A stretch of DNA of 54,312 nucleotides from JACJXF01 sp964404825. Its GTDB lineage: Bacteria > Bacteroidota > Bacteroidia > Bacteroidales > GCA-2748055. The position numbers and the translations under genes were made by a program. Positions 16,069 to 25,688 of this stretch are shown here, piece by piece. Within the stretch, counting starts at the first letter, position 1, and every line of letters starts with the position of its first letter. The notes under the pieces were generated by a model. That model did no database searches. It was not told the origin of the DNA and saw nothing but the letters and a program-made list of their open reading frames with translations. The stretch covers positions 1-54,312 of the forward strand of contig CAYOLQ010000012.1 of NCBI GenBank assembly GCA_964404825.1, read 5' to 3'.

Positions 16069-16470
16069 ATGAAAAAGCAAATATACATTGGCAGTTTATT
16101 TTTAATTCTCATATTTCTATTTAGCGGTTTATCTGTATTTAGTCAGAATAGTGCTGTTAAAGGCAGAATTACTCATGAGGAAAAGGTTTCCAAAGGGCTT
16201 AAGAATTCACTCATTGATGCAGAAGAAAAATATGATCTGAAAGGAAATGTAATTGAAGAGATTAATTACAAAGATGGCAAATTTGACAAAAAAATGGTTT
16301 ACGAATACGATGCCAACAATAATAAAATTAAAGAAACTGAGTTCGACGCATCCGGAAAGCCACAAAAATATGGCGAGTATAAATATGAAAGCGGTCTGCG
16401 TAAGGAGAAGTTTGTATATGATAAAGATAAAAAGCTGATAGAAAAGAAGACATATACTTACACCTATTAG
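16069..16470 (+). CDS. Small exported protein with YD/MORN-like strand repeats
   Basis: 133 residues. Signal peptide at about 1-25 (SLFLILIFLFSGLSVFSQ). The mature part is made of short repeated beta-hairpin units of the form YDxxGNxxEExxYxDG: YDLKGNVIEEINYKDG, YEYDANNNKIKETEFDASG, YKYESGLRKEKFVYDKD, ending KKTYTYTY. These resemble RHS/YD or toxin_MORN repeats that form extended beta sheets at the cell surface or in the periplasm. It has no catalytic region, and its function is unknown. It is convergent with mnmE, only 4 bp away. Confidence 0.65.
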   Translation: MKKQIYIGSLFLILIFLFSGLSVFSQNSAVKGRITHEEKVSKGLKNSLIDAEEKYDLKGNVIEEINYKDGKFDKKMVYEYDANNNKIKETEFDASGKPQKYGEYKYESGLRKEKFVYDKDKKLIEKKTYTYTY

Positions 16471-16474
16471 TCAA

Positions 16475-17872
16475 TTACTTGCCGATACAAAAATTCCTGA
16501 ATATATTCCCCAAAACCTCATCGGTACTTATTTCTCCGGTGATCTGCCCCAGGTAATAAATTGCTTGTCTTAAGTCCTGTGAAATAAGGTCTGAAGGTAT
16601 ATTATTTGAAATCCCTTCCTTTACACGATTAAGGTTTTCAGAAGCCAGAGAGAGAGCCTCAAAGTGTCTGATATTAGAAACTATTACAGCATCCTTATCC
16701 AGATTTGATACTTTTGCTGCTTTAATAAGGATTTGATCAAGCTGATCAATATTTGTTCCTTTTTTAGCTGAAATTTCGACCAGATTTTCGTTTTCGTTAA
16801 GGTTTAAACTAGTTTTCAATTCAGAAAGCTGACTGGTTTTAGTCATATCTGATTTATTCATAACCAAAACAAGTTGCTTTTCCTGATTTTTTATTTGATT
16901 TCGTATTTCCTGAAAAGATTCAAGGATTATTTCCGTATTATCTCTTGCATCAGCCAATAACAGAATAACAGCAGCCTGCTCAATTTTCTGGTACGTCTTT
17001 CGTATTCCAAGATTTTCAATAATGTCGGCTGTTTCTCTTATTCCGGCCGTATCTATAAACCGGAAAGTAATATCGCCAATTCTTATTGTATCCTCAATGG
17101 AATCACGGGTCGTTCCCGGGATCTCCGAGACAATGGCTTTATCGTCGTTTAGCAGACGATTCAGAAGACTTGATTTTCCAACATTCGGTTTTCCGATAAT
17201 CGCAACTGGTACTCCGTTTTTTATAACATTTCCACTTTTAAACGATTCAATAAGCCTGGTAATTACCTTCAGCATATTAGTAACCAAATCGCGTAGAGCA
17301 TCACGATTCGCAAATTCAACATCTTCCTCACTAAAATCCAGCTCGAGTTCAATCATAGAAGTAAAGTGGAGAAGCTCTTTTCTAAGCTGAGCAAGCTCTT
17401 TGGAAAAGCCACCTCTCATCTGATTTAGAGCAATCCGGTGTGCTGATTTATTTTCTGAAGCTATTAGGTCAGCAACTGCTTCAGCCTGAGAAAGATCCAT
17501 TTTGCCATTAAGAAATGCTCTTTGAGTAAATTCTCCGGGGCCGGCCAATAGTGCACCGTTTTCAACCAAAAGTTCCAAAATTCGTTTTTGAATAAAAGGA
17601 GAGGCATGGCAGGAGATTTCAATACTATCCTCCCCTGTATAAGAATGGGGGGATTTAAAAATTGAAATTATTACTTCATCGAGGACCTCTGAACCATCTA
17701 GGATTACACCTAAATGAATGGAAAACGGTTTCAATTCATTTATTTTCTTATTCCCGGGGGATCGAAAAATGGATCCTGCAATTTTAAATGAATCTGGTCC
17801 CGAAAGACGGATAATGCTAATAGCACCTGCTCCTGATGTTGCAGGAGCGCAGATCGTAGAATAAGAAAACAT
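16475..17872 (-). CDS. mnmE: tRNA uridine-5-carboxymethylaminomethyl modification GTPase MnmE
   Basis: 465 residues. With MnmG it makes cmnm5U34 in tRNAs reading NNA/NNG codons. The N-terminal tetrahydrofolate-binding domain (1-120) has TICAPATSGAGAISIIRLSG. The helical domain is interrupted by the G domain at about 215-380: GKPNVGKSSLLN (G1), PGTTRD (G2), DTAGIRET (G3), NKSD (G4), SAKKG (G5). The C-terminus ends FCIGK, carrying the conserved catalytic Cys. The length is normal. The MORN protein gene lies 12 bp upstream and is likely co-transcribed. Confidence 0.97.
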   Translation of the reverse strand: MFSYSTICAPATSGAGAISIIRLSGPDSFKIAGSIFRSPGNKKINELKPFSIHLGVILDGSEVLDEVIISIFKSPHSYTGEDSIEISCHASPFIQKRILELLVENGALLAGPGEFTQRAFLNGKMDLSQAEAVADLIASENKSAHRIALNQMRGGFSKELAQLRKELLHFTSMIELELDFSEEDVEFANRDALRDLVTNMLKVITRLIESFKSGNVIKNGVPVAIIGKPNVGKSSLLNRLLNDDKAIVSEIPGTTRDSIEDTIRIGDITFRFIDTAGIRETADIIENLGIRKTYQKIEQAAVILLLADARDNTEIILESFQEIRNQIKNQEKQLVLVMNKSDMTKTSQLSELKTSLNLNENENLVEISAKKGTNIDQLDQILIKAAKVSNLDKDAVIVSNIRHFEALSLASENLNRVKEGISNNIPSDLISQDLRQAIYYLGQITGEISTDEVLGNIFRNFCIGK

Positions 17873-17884
17873 CAGATGGATTTT

Positions 17885-18577
17885 CTAGTGGTTAAGGGTT
17901 ATTTCCCAGGCACCCGGTTCCCGGATGAGGAAATTTAATTCGTAATCGATATAAGAGTTGTTAAAGGGAGTTAGTAAACTGTATTTTATACTCCCGCTAA
18001 ATGGAAACTGAATTTGCTCAAACCCTGCGAAATTCCTGTCCTGTGTTGTTGAACCTCCTGTTCCTGCAAGTAAAAGGTTATCAGGATAAATAATTACTCC
18101 ATTTCGAAGAATTTTAATTGTTATAATGTTTCTGGTATCAGAGGTTTTAATGAAAGTATACCTCGAAATATTTTGTTTTAATGTTATTTCATAAGAAGGT
18201 TCAGGTTTTTTACCGATATAATTATCATCCTCCCATAATCCCTCCTCAATAATTTGATTTCCGTCGATATAATAGCTTAACTTTCCCTCACCATGTCTTT
18301 TTCCACTTATAAAACTCCCCTCATAAATTGCTCCATTTGCATAATAATATATGCCTTTTCCATGAGGAAACCCTTTTTTAAATGTTCCTGAATAGCCATC
18401 AGTGCCTTTTGCCTCTCCAATACCATGAGCCAGGCCTTTTTTGCATTCACCCTTATAATCTCCTGAAAGGGAAGAGAGTAAAACTTTACATCCAGTATTG
18501 TTTTGAGCAATTATACCATTTCCAATACTTAGGAAAACACAGATTAAAGTCCAACTTATCCAATTTAAATGTTTCAT
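17885..18577 (-). CDS. Exported MORN-repeat protein
   Basis: 230 residues with an N-terminal signal segment (about 1-24, LICVFLSIGNGIIAQ). About four MORN repeats occupy residues 38-115: GDYKGECKKGLAHGIGEAKG, YSGTFKKGFPHGKGIYYYANG, YEGSFISGKRHGEGKLSY, IEEGLWEDDNYIG. The C-terminal half (130-230) is beta-rich and unassigned (ISRYTFIKTSDTRNIITIKI, GFEQIQFPFSGSIKY). MORN repeats are membrane- or lipid-associated structural units; no enzyme is fused. It lies 12 bp before mnmE. Confidence 0.8.
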   Translation of the reverse strand: MKHLNWISWTLICVFLSIGNGIIAQNNTGCKVLLSSLSGDYKGECKKGLAHGIGEAKGTDGYSGTFKKGFPHGKGIYYYANGAIYEGSFISGKRHGEGKLSYYIDGNQIIEEGLWEDDNYIGKKPEPSYEITLKQNISRYTFIKTSDTRNIITIKILRNGVIIYPDNLLLAGTGGSTTQDRNFAGFEQIQFPFSGSIKYSLLTPFNNSYIDYELNFLIREPGAWEITLNH

Positions 18578-18668
18578 AATAAATGATTTATAGAAATTAA
18601 AACTGGCAATACTTAAAAAACAATTTAGATTTAAAACGGATGAATTACAATAATCTTAAGGAAATTCT

Positions 18669-18676
18669 TAAGTTTG
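18669..18676 (+). promoter_or_regulatory. -7 element of sucD promoter
   Basis: TAAGTTTG followed by C is a perfect TAnnTTTG match 55 bp before the sucD ATG. No TTG lies at the expected -33 distance. Confidence 0.5.
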
Positions 18677-18730
18677 CACAACTGAATTAATTCAGGAAAA
18701 TTAGTAAAAAATCCAATTAAAAAGTACTTC

Positions 18731-19600
18731 ATGAGCGTTTTACTTAATAAACATTCGAAAGTCATTGTTCAGGGATTTACCGGCACTGAAGGTACCTTTC
18801 ATGCACAGCAAATGATTGAATACGGGACTCAGTTAGTGGGTGGGGTGACTCCGGGCAAGGGCGGACAGGAACATATAGGCCGACCTGTATTTAATACAGT
18901 TGAAGAAGCTGTTAAATCAACCGGAGCAGACACTTCGATAATTTTTGTTCCTCCTGCATTTGCTGCTGATGCAATTATGGAGGCAGCTAATGCGGGGATT
19001 AAACTGATTATTGCAATTACAGAAGGGATCCCGGTTTCGGATATGGTTAAGGTAAAAGAGTATCTGACCGACAAAAATTCAATTTTAATTGGACCAAATT
19101 GCCCCGGAATTATTACTCCGGGTGAAGCTAAGGTTGGCATAATGCCCGGATTTATTCATAAGAAAGGCAATATTGGAATCGTTTCTAGAAGCGGAACCCT
19201 TACATACGAAGCAGTTGATCAGGTTACAAAAGCTGGTCTTGGTCAGTCAACTTGTATTGGAATCGGGGGAGATCCTATTGTTGGAACGACAACACTCGAT
19301 GCAATCAAACTTTTTATGCAGGATGAGTCGACGAAAGGTATTATCATGATAGGTGAAATTGGTGGAAGCATGGAGACAGATGCTGCATATTGGATCAAGA
19401 AAAATGGAACAAAGCCTGTTGTTGGTTTTATAGCCGGACAAACTGCACCAAAAGGACGTAGAATGGGACATGCTGGCGCTATTATTGGTGGAAAAGCTGA
19501 TACAGCATCTGCTAAGATGGAAATAATGAGAGACTGCGGCATTTCTGTTGTGGAATCGCCGGCAGATCTGGGAAAAACCATAGCCGCTTTATTGAAATAG
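18731..19600 (+). CDS. sucD: Succinate-CoA ligase, alpha subunit
   Basis: 289 residues. It couples succinyl-CoA cleavage to ADP or GDP phosphorylation in the TCA cycle (or the reverse). CoA-binding domain: VIVQGFTGTEGTFHAQQM and GGVTPGKGG. Ligase domain: IGPNCPGIITPGEAKVGIMPG, VSRSGTLTYE, GIGGDPIVGTT. The active-site histidine, phosphorylated in catalysis, is H247 in RRMGHAGAIIGG. Full length. The beta-subunit gene sucC is not next to it, so the two are encoded separately in this genome. Confidence 0.97.
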   Translation: MSVLLNKHSKVIVQGFTGTEGTFHAQQMIEYGTQLVGGVTPGKGGQEHIGRPVFNTVEEAVKSTGADTSIIFVPPAFAADAIMEAANAGIKLIIAITEGIPVSDMVKVKEYLTDKNSILIGPNCPGIITPGEAKVGIMPGFIHKKGNIGIVSRSGTLTYEAVDQVTKAGLGQSTCIGIGGDPIVGTTTLDAIKLFMQDESTKGIIMIGEIGGSMETDAAYWIKKNGTKPVVGFIAGQTAPKGRRMGHAGAIIGGKADTASAKMEIMRDCGISVVESPADLGKTIAALLK

Positions 19601-19767
19601 TATTCAAAAACTGCAATATATACAAACCACTGCTGTTTGAATTATCCGGGTTTTTTGGGTTTATTCAGTTTCACCCTTTTTTCATGGTGGCTCGGAGTGG
19701 TTTTTTTGATTTTGCATAAAACAAATAAACTACCTTTCTTTGTCGGGAAATTTTAAATAAAACACTC

Positions 19768-20514
19768 ATGGAAAACCTTAAAGGTAAAACCGCCATTATT
19801 ACAGGAGCTGCCAGAGGAATTGGCAGACAGATTGCTATAAGTTTCGCTAAAGAAGGAGCTGATGTAGCATTTACAGATCTCAAAATTGATGAGAATATCC
19901 AATCTCTTGAAAAGGAACTAGCAGCGATAGGTGTAAAGGGAAAGGGATACGCTTCGGATGCCAGTAATTATACTCAGACCGATGAAGTTGTTGAACAGAT
20001 TGTTAAAGATTTTGGGAAAGTTGACATTCTTATCAATAATGCCGGAATAACCCGGGACACCCTTTTAATGAGAATGGACGAAGAAACATGGGATCTTGTA
20101 ATAAAGGTCAACCTTAAGTCGGTTTTTAACTTCACAAAAGCAGTCCAGAAAACCATGCTAAAGCAGCGCTCCGGATCAATTGTTAATATGAGTTCTGTTG
20201 TAGGCGTATCAGGAAATGCAGGTCAGTCAAACTACTCCGCATCCAAAGCCGGAATAATAGGATTCACCAAATCCATTGCTAAAGAATTAGGATCCAGAGG
20301 TATACGTTGCAATGCAATTGCTCCGGGTTTTATTATTACCGATATGACAGCTAAACTTTCCGAGGAAGTTCGTGAAGAGTGGATTAAAGGTATTCCATTG
20401 AGAAGAGGGGGTACACCCGAAGATGTTGCAAAAGCTTGTATATTTTTAGGGTCTGATCTTTCAGAATATGTAAGCGGACAGGTTTTAAACGTCTGTGGAG
20501 GCATGAATACCTGA
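19768..20514 (+). CDS. fabG: 3-oxoacyl-ACP reductase
   Basis: 248 residues, a classical short-chain dehydrogenase. The cofactor motif is ITGAARGIGR (about 11-20), with NNAGITRD. The catalytic set is N115, S143, Y156 and K160 (SSVVG, NYSASKAG). Residues APGFIITDM and LGSDLSEYVSGQVLNVCGGM complete the fold. The spacing of Ser/Tyr/Lys is that of FabG, which reduces 3-oxoacyl-ACP with NADPH in fatty acid elongation. No other fab gene adjoins it, so another SDR role cannot be excluded. Confidence 0.88.
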   Translation: MENLKGKTAIITGAARGIGRQIAISFAKEGADVAFTDLKIDENIQSLEKELAAIGVKGKGYASDASNYTQTDEVVEQIVKDFGKVDILINNAGITRDTLLMRMDEETWDLVIKVNLKSVFNFTKAVQKTMLKQRSGSIVNMSSVVGVSGNAGQSNYSASKAGIIGFTKSIAKELGSRGIRCNAIAPGFIITDMTAKLSEEVREEWIKGIPLRRGGTPEDVAKACIFLGSDLSEYVSGQVLNVCGGMNT

Positions 20515-20600
20515 TAATGAACATTTTAAACCCGAATCAGGTTTTGGGGATATTTATTTTGTATTTTCAATAAGTATTTACCCAAACAAGATTGCTTTTT

Positions 20601-21560
20601 ATGACCAATCGAATCCTTTTTATTCCGTTATTTTTTATTGCAGTTAGTTGTGCACCAACAAACTGGCTTGACATGGATATAATTACTCCCTGCGAATTTA
20701 GTTTTCCTGACACCGGGAGAATAGCTGTCTTAAATGCATCCTATTCACCATCGGCAATCCATATTGATAAAAATCTGATGTCAAAACTTCCTGCGAAGGA
20801 GCAATTGATATTTGATACTCTCATCGTTACCAATCTTTTTAATGGCTTGTTTTCAGTATTTGAGGAATCCCCAAATGAGTATTTGCAATCTGCTGATTAT
20901 TATGAAATAAGAACAAATGATACCACTAATTTCTTATTCCCGTTACTGGAAGAAGAAGTAAGTTATTTATCCAAGTCTTATTCGGCACGATTTATTGTAG
21001 CAATGGAGTATTATTCATTCAATTTTAGCAAGAATACCGAATTTAACGAATGGAGTGGTTGGGAATCAAAGCTTTCAGTTCCTTATCAGATACTTTGGCG
21101 CATTTATTCCAATGATGGTAAAATGCTTGATCAATATATCTCTGAGGATACACTATACTGGTATGAAAACATTGATACCAATTTACCCATTCCTGAAATT
21201 CCTGATGCATTGCGTGAAACATTTTTTCTTGCAGGAGAAAAATTTGGAAAGCATATCAGCCCGTTTTGGTTTTCTATTTCAAGACCCTATTTTCAGATTT
21301 ATAGTTTTGGTGAAGATATTTCACTTGAAAGGAATAAGCTGATAGAACTTGCCTCATCAGATAAAAAAACACCGGCCTTTAAAGCCTGCTATAATCTTGC
21401 AGTTCTGAATGAATCTGATGACAGACTAACAGAAGCAATAGAATGGCTGGAAAAATGTAAAACTATCCGGAAATCAGAATATACTGATTTTTACCTGAAA
21501 AAGCTCAACACCAGACTCGAAACCCGGGAGAAGCTGGATATTCAGTCGGGGTTCAAATAA
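20601..21560 (+). CDS. Lipoprotein with C-terminal tetratricopeptide-like region (DUF6340-like)
   Basis: 319 residues from ATG 20601; an in-frame TTG three codons earlier is unlikely. A lipoprotein signal ends at AVSC (Cys17). The N-terminal half (RIAVLNASYSP, then a long alpha/beta region) resembles the Bacteroidota DUF6340 family of lipoproteins. The C-terminus (about 260-305: KACYNLAVLNESDDRLTEAIEWLEKC) reads as one or two TPR-like helix pairs. Function unknown; probably outer-membrane attached. It is 7 bp upstream of the M48 protease and may share its message. Confidence 0.65.
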   Translation: MTNRILFIPLFFIAVSCAPTNWLDMDIITPCEFSFPDTGRIAVLNASYSPSAIHIDKNLMSKLPAKEQLIFDTLIVTNLFNGLFSVFEESPNEYLQSADYYEIRTNDTTNFLFPLLEEEVSYLSKSYSARFIVAMEYYSFNFSKNTEFNEWSGWESKLSVPYQILWRIYSNDGKMLDQYISEDTLYWYENIDTNLPIPEIPDALRETFFLAGEKFGKHISPFWFSISRPYFQIYSFGEDISLERNKLIELASSDKKTPAFKACYNLAVLNESDDRLTEAIEWLEKCKTIRKSEYTDFYLKKLNTRLETREKLDIQSGFK

Positions 21561-21567
21561 TTTTTAT

Positions 21568-22797
21568 ATGTATAATATTGTATTTTTTGTAATAATAGGT
21601 GTAATTATATTTGGATTTTTATTTGAGAAGGTTCTGGACTATTTGAATCTGAAACATATACTTCCTGAATTACCAGCAGAAGTATCGGATGTTTTTGATG
21701 CTGAAGAGTACAAAAAATCGCAGTTGTACAAGAGAATAAATACCCGGTTCTCTTTTTTTTCAAGCAGTTTCAGTCTGCTAATCACTCTTATAATGCTGTT
21801 TTCCGGTAGTTTTGGATTAGTTAATGAACTTGCTTTTTCTGCTTTTGATAACTCAATTGCGGCAGCTTTACTATTTTTTGGAATATTAATGTTTGCCTCA
21901 GATATTCTTACAACACCATTCACAATATATGACACTTTCGTAATTGAGGAAAGGTTTGGTTTTAATAAGACCAGCGTTAAAACTTTTATTTCAGATAAGC
22001 TAAAAGGCTGGCTACTAGGAGCAATTATTGGCGGTGGTTTGCTTGCACTGGTTATCTGGTTTTTTCAATTATCTGGAAAGTACTTCTGGTTGCTTGCCTG
22101 GATTGCTGTAGGTTTATTTACCGTTTTAATGTCCATGTTTTATTCTCAGTTGATTGTACCCCTTTTTAACAAGCAGACAGCTCTTGAAGAAGGTTCGCTT
22201 AAAAATGCAATTCGGGAAATGTCGGCGAAGGCAGGTTTTAAACTTGATAATGTATTTGTAATAGATGGATCAAAACGATCAACAAAGGCAAACGCATATT
22301 TTTCAGGGCTTGGATCGAAAAAAAGAATTGTACTTTATGATACTCTAATTAACGATTTAAGTATTCCGGAAATTGTAGCAGTACTGGCCCATGAAATTGG
22401 GCATTACAAGAAAAAGCATAGTTTGAAAGGTACAATAAACGGCTTGCTTCAGGCAGGACTTATGCTATTCCTTTTCTCACTTTTTATTAATAATCCGGCC
22501 TTATCTGTTGCATTGAATGTGGATCAGCCAAATTTTCATATTTCGCTGATTGCATTTGGAATACTCTATACCCCAGTTTCAATGGTGTCGGGCATTTTTT
22601 CCGGTTATGTTAGTCGTCGCCATGAATATCAGGCAGATCGCTTTGCTGCTGAATACTCTGATGCTAATGCTTTGATCTCTGCATTAAAAAAACTTTCCGG
22701 TAAAAATCTCAGTAATCTCACACCTCATCCGGCCTACGTATTCTTTCATTATTCACACCCTACATTATTGCAAAGGATACGAGCCTTATCAAAATAA
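21568..22797 (+). CDS. M48 family metalloprotease, Ste24/CAAX protease-like membrane protein
   Basis: 409 residues with about six to seven membrane segments (for example 3-20, 66-88, 98-118, 148-168, 172-192 and two after 290). The zinc motif HEIGH is at 275-279 in VAVLAHEIGHYKKKH; the third ligand is the Glu of RRHEYQADRFAAE. SKRSTKANAYFSG and RIVLYDTL before the motif are the Ste24/peptidase_M48_N arrangement. Bacterial members are thought to work in membrane protein quality control; there is no CAAX prenylation in bacteria. Active site complete. Confidence 0.92.
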   Translation: MYNIVFFVIIGVIIFGFLFEKVLDYLNLKHILPELPAEVSDVFDAEEYKKSQLYKRINTRFSFFSSSFSLLITLIMLFSGSFGLVNELAFSAFDNSIAAALLFFGILMFASDILTTPFTIYDTFVIEERFGFNKTSVKTFISDKLKGWLLGAIIGGGLLALVIWFFQLSGKYFWLLAWIAVGLFTVLMSMFYSQLIVPLFNKQTALEEGSLKNAIREMSAKAGFKLDNVFVIDGSKRSTKANAYFSGLGSKKRIVLYDTLINDLSIPEIVAVLAHEIGHYKKKHSLKGTINGLLQAGLMLFLFSLFINNPALSVALNVDQPNFHISLIAFGILYTPVSMVSGIFSGYVSRRHEYQADRFAAEYSDANALISALKKLSGKNLSNLTPHPAYVFFHYSHPTLLQRIRALSK

Positions 22798-22950
22798 TGT
22801 ATTTTATAATTATTTCAGAAAATTTATATTCAATAAATTTCTAAGTGACCACAATACTTTCAGATAGAGTTTAAAAGCTCAACAAAATCCCAATTGGATT
22901 GTTTCAGACATAGTTTACCTTTTTCTGTACTAATTTTCAAAAACACTGCT

Positions 22951-24903
22951 ATGTCTGAAAATTCCTCTGGTATTTATTTACCAAACACTGAGCTCTTCAA
23001 AGATTCTCATATTTCATCACTGGCGCAATACCAGCAGATATATGAAGAAAGTATCAGATCCGGAACAGATTTCTGGGAAAAAAAAGCTAAAGAGTTTTTG
23101 CACTGGCAGCATGATTTTCAATTGACAAGTGATTGTGATTTTTCAGAAGGTTTGGTTTCCTGGTTTCTGGGAGGAAAGCTAAACGCTTGTGAAAATTGTG
23201 TTGACAGGCATGTTAAGGATAAAGGGGATCAGGTAGCAATAATATGGGAATCGGATGAACCTGGAAAGGGTAAAGACATTACGTATAGAGAGCTTCAAAG
23301 AAATGTTTCAAGACTTGCTAATGTTCTAAGGCATAATGGAATCAGAAAGGGTGACAGAGTTGCAATTTACATGCCCATGATTCCGGAAGCTGTATATGCC
23401 ATGCTTGCTTGCGCAAGGATTGGGGCTGTTCATTCAGTAGTTTTTGCGGGATTTAGTGCAGAATCCCTCAGAGACCGGATAAATGATGCAAAGTGCAAGG
23501 CAGTTATAACTGCTGATGAAGGAGTAAGAGGTAAGAAAATAATTCCTCTGAAAAGAATGGTCGATGAAGCTGTAATGGCATGTCCCAGCATCGAGCATGT
23601 TTTTATAGCCAAACGAACCGGTGCAAAAATACCCTTTTATGCACCCCGTGATATATGGCTTAAAGAAGCAATGGAAAGTGAACGGCCCTATTGCCCGATT
23701 GAACATATGGATTCAGAAGATACACTATTCCTCCTATATACTTCAGGTAGTACAGGCAAACCGAAAGGAGTTTCCCATACCACTGCAGGTTATTTACTCT
23801 TTACGGCAATGACTCATAAGTATGTGTTTGATTACAAAGAAGGGGAAATATATGCATGTGTTGCTGATATAGGTTGGATCACTGGTCATTCGTATGTTGT
23901 TTACGGACCACTATTGAATGGCGGAACCACTGTTCTTTTTGAAAGTGTTCCCAACTACCCGGATGCAGGAAGGTATTGGGAAATGGTTGAGAGGCTTAAA
24001 ATTAATCAATTTTATACTGCTCCAACTGCTTTACGGGCTATTCAGAGAGAAGGTGATTCATTTGTAACAAAATATGACCGATCAAGTCTCCGGATTCTGG
24101 GTACAGTTGGAGAGCCAATAAATCCGGATACATGGAAATGGTATTATGAAATTGTAGGTCAGGGAAGATGTTCAATTGTTGATACATGGTGGCAAACAGA
24201 AACCGGAGGAATACTAATTTCTCCACTTCCCGGAGCAATACCTACCAAACCGGGTTCAGCAACCTTACCGTTTTTTGGGATAGAACCTGTCCTTTTAAGC
24301 CTGGAAGGCGAAGAAATTACCACAATTGAAGCCTCAGGTCTTCTGGCAATAAAAAATGCATGGCCAAGCATGGCCAGAACGATCCAGGGTGATCATAATC
24401 GTTTTTTTGAAACTTACCTGCAGCAATATAAGGGATACTACCTGACAGGAGATGGAGCCACAAGGGATATTGACGGATATTACTGGCTTACCGGCAGGGT
24501 GGATGATGTACTTAATGTATCTGGACACAGGATTGGTTCAGCAGAGGTTGAAAGTGCCCTTGTTTCTCATCCTTTCTGTTCAGAGGCGGCAGTTGTAGGA
24601 TTTCCGCATGAAGTAAAGGGAGAAGGAATATTTGCTTATGTTATTCTCCGTGAAGGTTATGAAGCGGATGAAGAACTGGTAGGAGAGCTCCGCAATGAAG
24701 TTCGCAGGCATATCGGGGCATTTGCTACACCCGATCAGATATTGATAGCTCCCGGACTTCCTAAAACAAGATCCGGTAAGATAATGCGCCGGATACTTCG
24801 AAAAATTGCTGCAGGACAAACTTCAGATTTGGGAGACATAACAACACTGGCTGATCCTAATGTTGTTGAAACACTTATCAGTCTGAGAGAAGAGCTTTCC
24901 TGA
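22951..24903 (+). CDS. acs: Acetyl-CoA synthetase (acetate-CoA ligase)
   Basis: 650 residues from ATG 22951. A longer frame from TTG 22894 adds 19 residues that do not resemble the family, and a promoter-like TTG-N19-TACCTTTT (22894-22923) covers it. Acetate + ATP + CoA gives acetyl-CoA. The N-terminal ACAS_N cap and NACENCVDRHV are typical. AMP-binding P-loop YTSGSTGKPKGV (about 267-278), WWQTETGG (A5), and YYLTGDGATRD. The C-terminal lid carries the regulatory acetyl-lysine motif PKTRSGKIMRR, so activity should be controlled by acetylation. Confidence 0.96.
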   Translation: MSENSSGIYLPNTELFKDSHISSLAQYQQIYEESIRSGTDFWEKKAKEFLHWQHDFQLTSDCDFSEGLVSWFLGGKLNACENCVDRHVKDKGDQVAIIWESDEPGKGKDITYRELQRNVSRLANVLRHNGIRKGDRVAIYMPMIPEAVYAMLACARIGAVHSVVFAGFSAESLRDRINDAKCKAVITADEGVRGKKIIPLKRMVDEAVMACPSIEHVFIAKRTGAKIPFYAPRDIWLKEAMESERPYCPIEHMDSEDTLFLLYTSGSTGKPKGVSHTTAGYLLFTAMTHKYVFDYKEGEIYACVADIGWITGHSYVVYGPLLNGGTTVLFESVPNYPDAGRYWEMVERLKINQFYTAPTALRAIQREGDSFVTKYDRSSLRILGTVGEPINPDTWKWYYEIVGQGRCSIVDTWWQTETGGILISPLPGAIPTKPGSATLPFFGIEPVLLSLEGEEITTIEASGLLAIKNAWPSMARTIQGDHNRFFETYLQQYKGYYLTGDGATRDIDGYYWLTGRVDDVLNVSGHRIGSAEVESALVSHPFCSEAAVVGFPHEVKGEGIFAYVILREGYEADEELVGELRNEVRRHIGAFATPDQILIAPGLPKTRSGKIMRRILRKIAAGQTSDLGDITTLADPNVVETLISLREELS

Positions 24904-24941
24904 CACTTTTATAAAATGAAAAAATGTAAAAAAGAATAATT

Positions 24942-25439
24942 ATGAATAAGGCACTTCCATTTATCCTATTGTTAATCAACATGCTGGCAAATGCATGTGG
25001 ACAGGAAATAGTCAGAAATTCAGATAACCCAAAAAGTATGGAAAACCAAACAATAAAAAATGGTAAGGAATTACCCTATAATGAACTTAATGCTTTTGAA
25101 AAGTATGTTATTCTTGATAAAGGCACAGAAAGGGCATGGACAGGACTTTATACAGATTTTAAAGAAAAGGGAAGATATGTATGTAAGCAATGTGATGCGC
25201 CTCTGTTTAATTCAACCGACAAATTTGATTCACATTGCGGTTGGCCTAGCTTTGATGATGAAATTAAAGGATCCATTAATAGAAAAACAGATTCTGACGG
25301 AAGAAGAACAGAAATTCTGTGCAGCAATTGCGGAGGTCATTTGGGCCATGTTTTTGAAGGTGAAAGATTTACAGCCAAAGATACGCGCCATTGTGTGAAT
25401 TCTGTTTCGATTAAATTTGTTCCCCAATCCAAAGAATAG
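24942..25439 (+). CDS. msrB: Exported peptide-methionine (R)-S-oxide reductase MsrB
   Basis: 165 residues. A hydrophobic signal with a weak lipobox LANAC (Cys19) precedes the MsrB domain (about 43-162), so the enzyme is probably periplasmic or lipid-anchored. It reduces the R form of methionine sulfoxide. Zinc ligands are CKQC (81/84) and CSNC (127/130). The catalytic nucleophile is C151 in TRHCVNSVSI (the usual form is RYCINSASL). C99 in HCGWPSF is also conserved. Its partner msrA, also with a signal-like N-terminus, is in the same window at 53576 but not linked. Confidence 0.93.
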   Translation: MNKALPFILLLINMLANACGQEIVRNSDNPKSMENQTIKNGKELPYNELNAFEKYVILDKGTERAWTGLYTDFKEKGRYVCKQCDAPLFNSTDKFDSHCGWPSFDDEIKGSINRKTDSDGRRTEILCSNCGGHLGHVFEGERFTAKDTRHCVNSVSIKFVPQSKE

Positions 25440-25447
25440 GCTAGCCA

Positions 25448-25478
25448 TTTGATATCCTGATGAAAAATATTACTTTTG
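25448..25478 (+). promoter_or_regulatory. Promoter for the tRNA-Gly region
   Basis: TTTG at 25448-25451, exactly 19 bp, then TACTTTTG at 25471-25478: a consensus Bacteroidetes promoter. Transcription from about 25485 would run through the broken tRNA copy (25587) before reaching the intact tRNA at 25668, so the copy would be part of the primary transcript. Confidence 0.65.
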
Positions 25479-25573
25479 CCATGCAATTTAATGGTAAGTT
25501 ATTCACTTTCTGTTAGCATAGTTGCACTGCGGCTCAGGCGCATATCAGGCTGGGGTGCAAATAGAAAAGGAAC

Positions 25574-25688
25574 TGGACAAGAATTAGCGGGAGTAGCTCA
25601 GTGGTAGTCCCGATGTACATCGGGATCGCAAGCTGAGGTAGAATAAAAAAGTAATGGACAAGAATTAGCGGGAGTAGCTCAGTGGTAG
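25574..25688 (+). repeat. 81-bp-offset direct repeat of tRNA-Gly 5' end with inserted 18-bp palindrome
   Basis: 34 bp at 25574-25607 recur exactly at 25655-25688. They cover 13 bp of leader plus the tRNA-Gly 5' end through the D loop. In the upstream copy the tRNA then breaks: a perfect palindrome TCCCGATGTACATCGGGA (25608-25625) plus TCGC replaces the D-stem 3' strand and most of the anticodon arm. AAGCTGAGG (25630-25638) then resumes the tRNA before the match ends. It cannot form a tRNA. The palindrome would make a tight hairpin in RNA. Confidence 0.85.

Noticed and set aside
18731..19600. Missing sucC as evidence of pathway loss
   Set aside because: sucC and sucD are often unlinked in Bacteroidota; absence from this window says nothing about the genome.
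22894..22950. Longer acs from TTG 22894
   Set aside because: The extra 19 residues do not fit the family, and a promoter-like element overlaps them.
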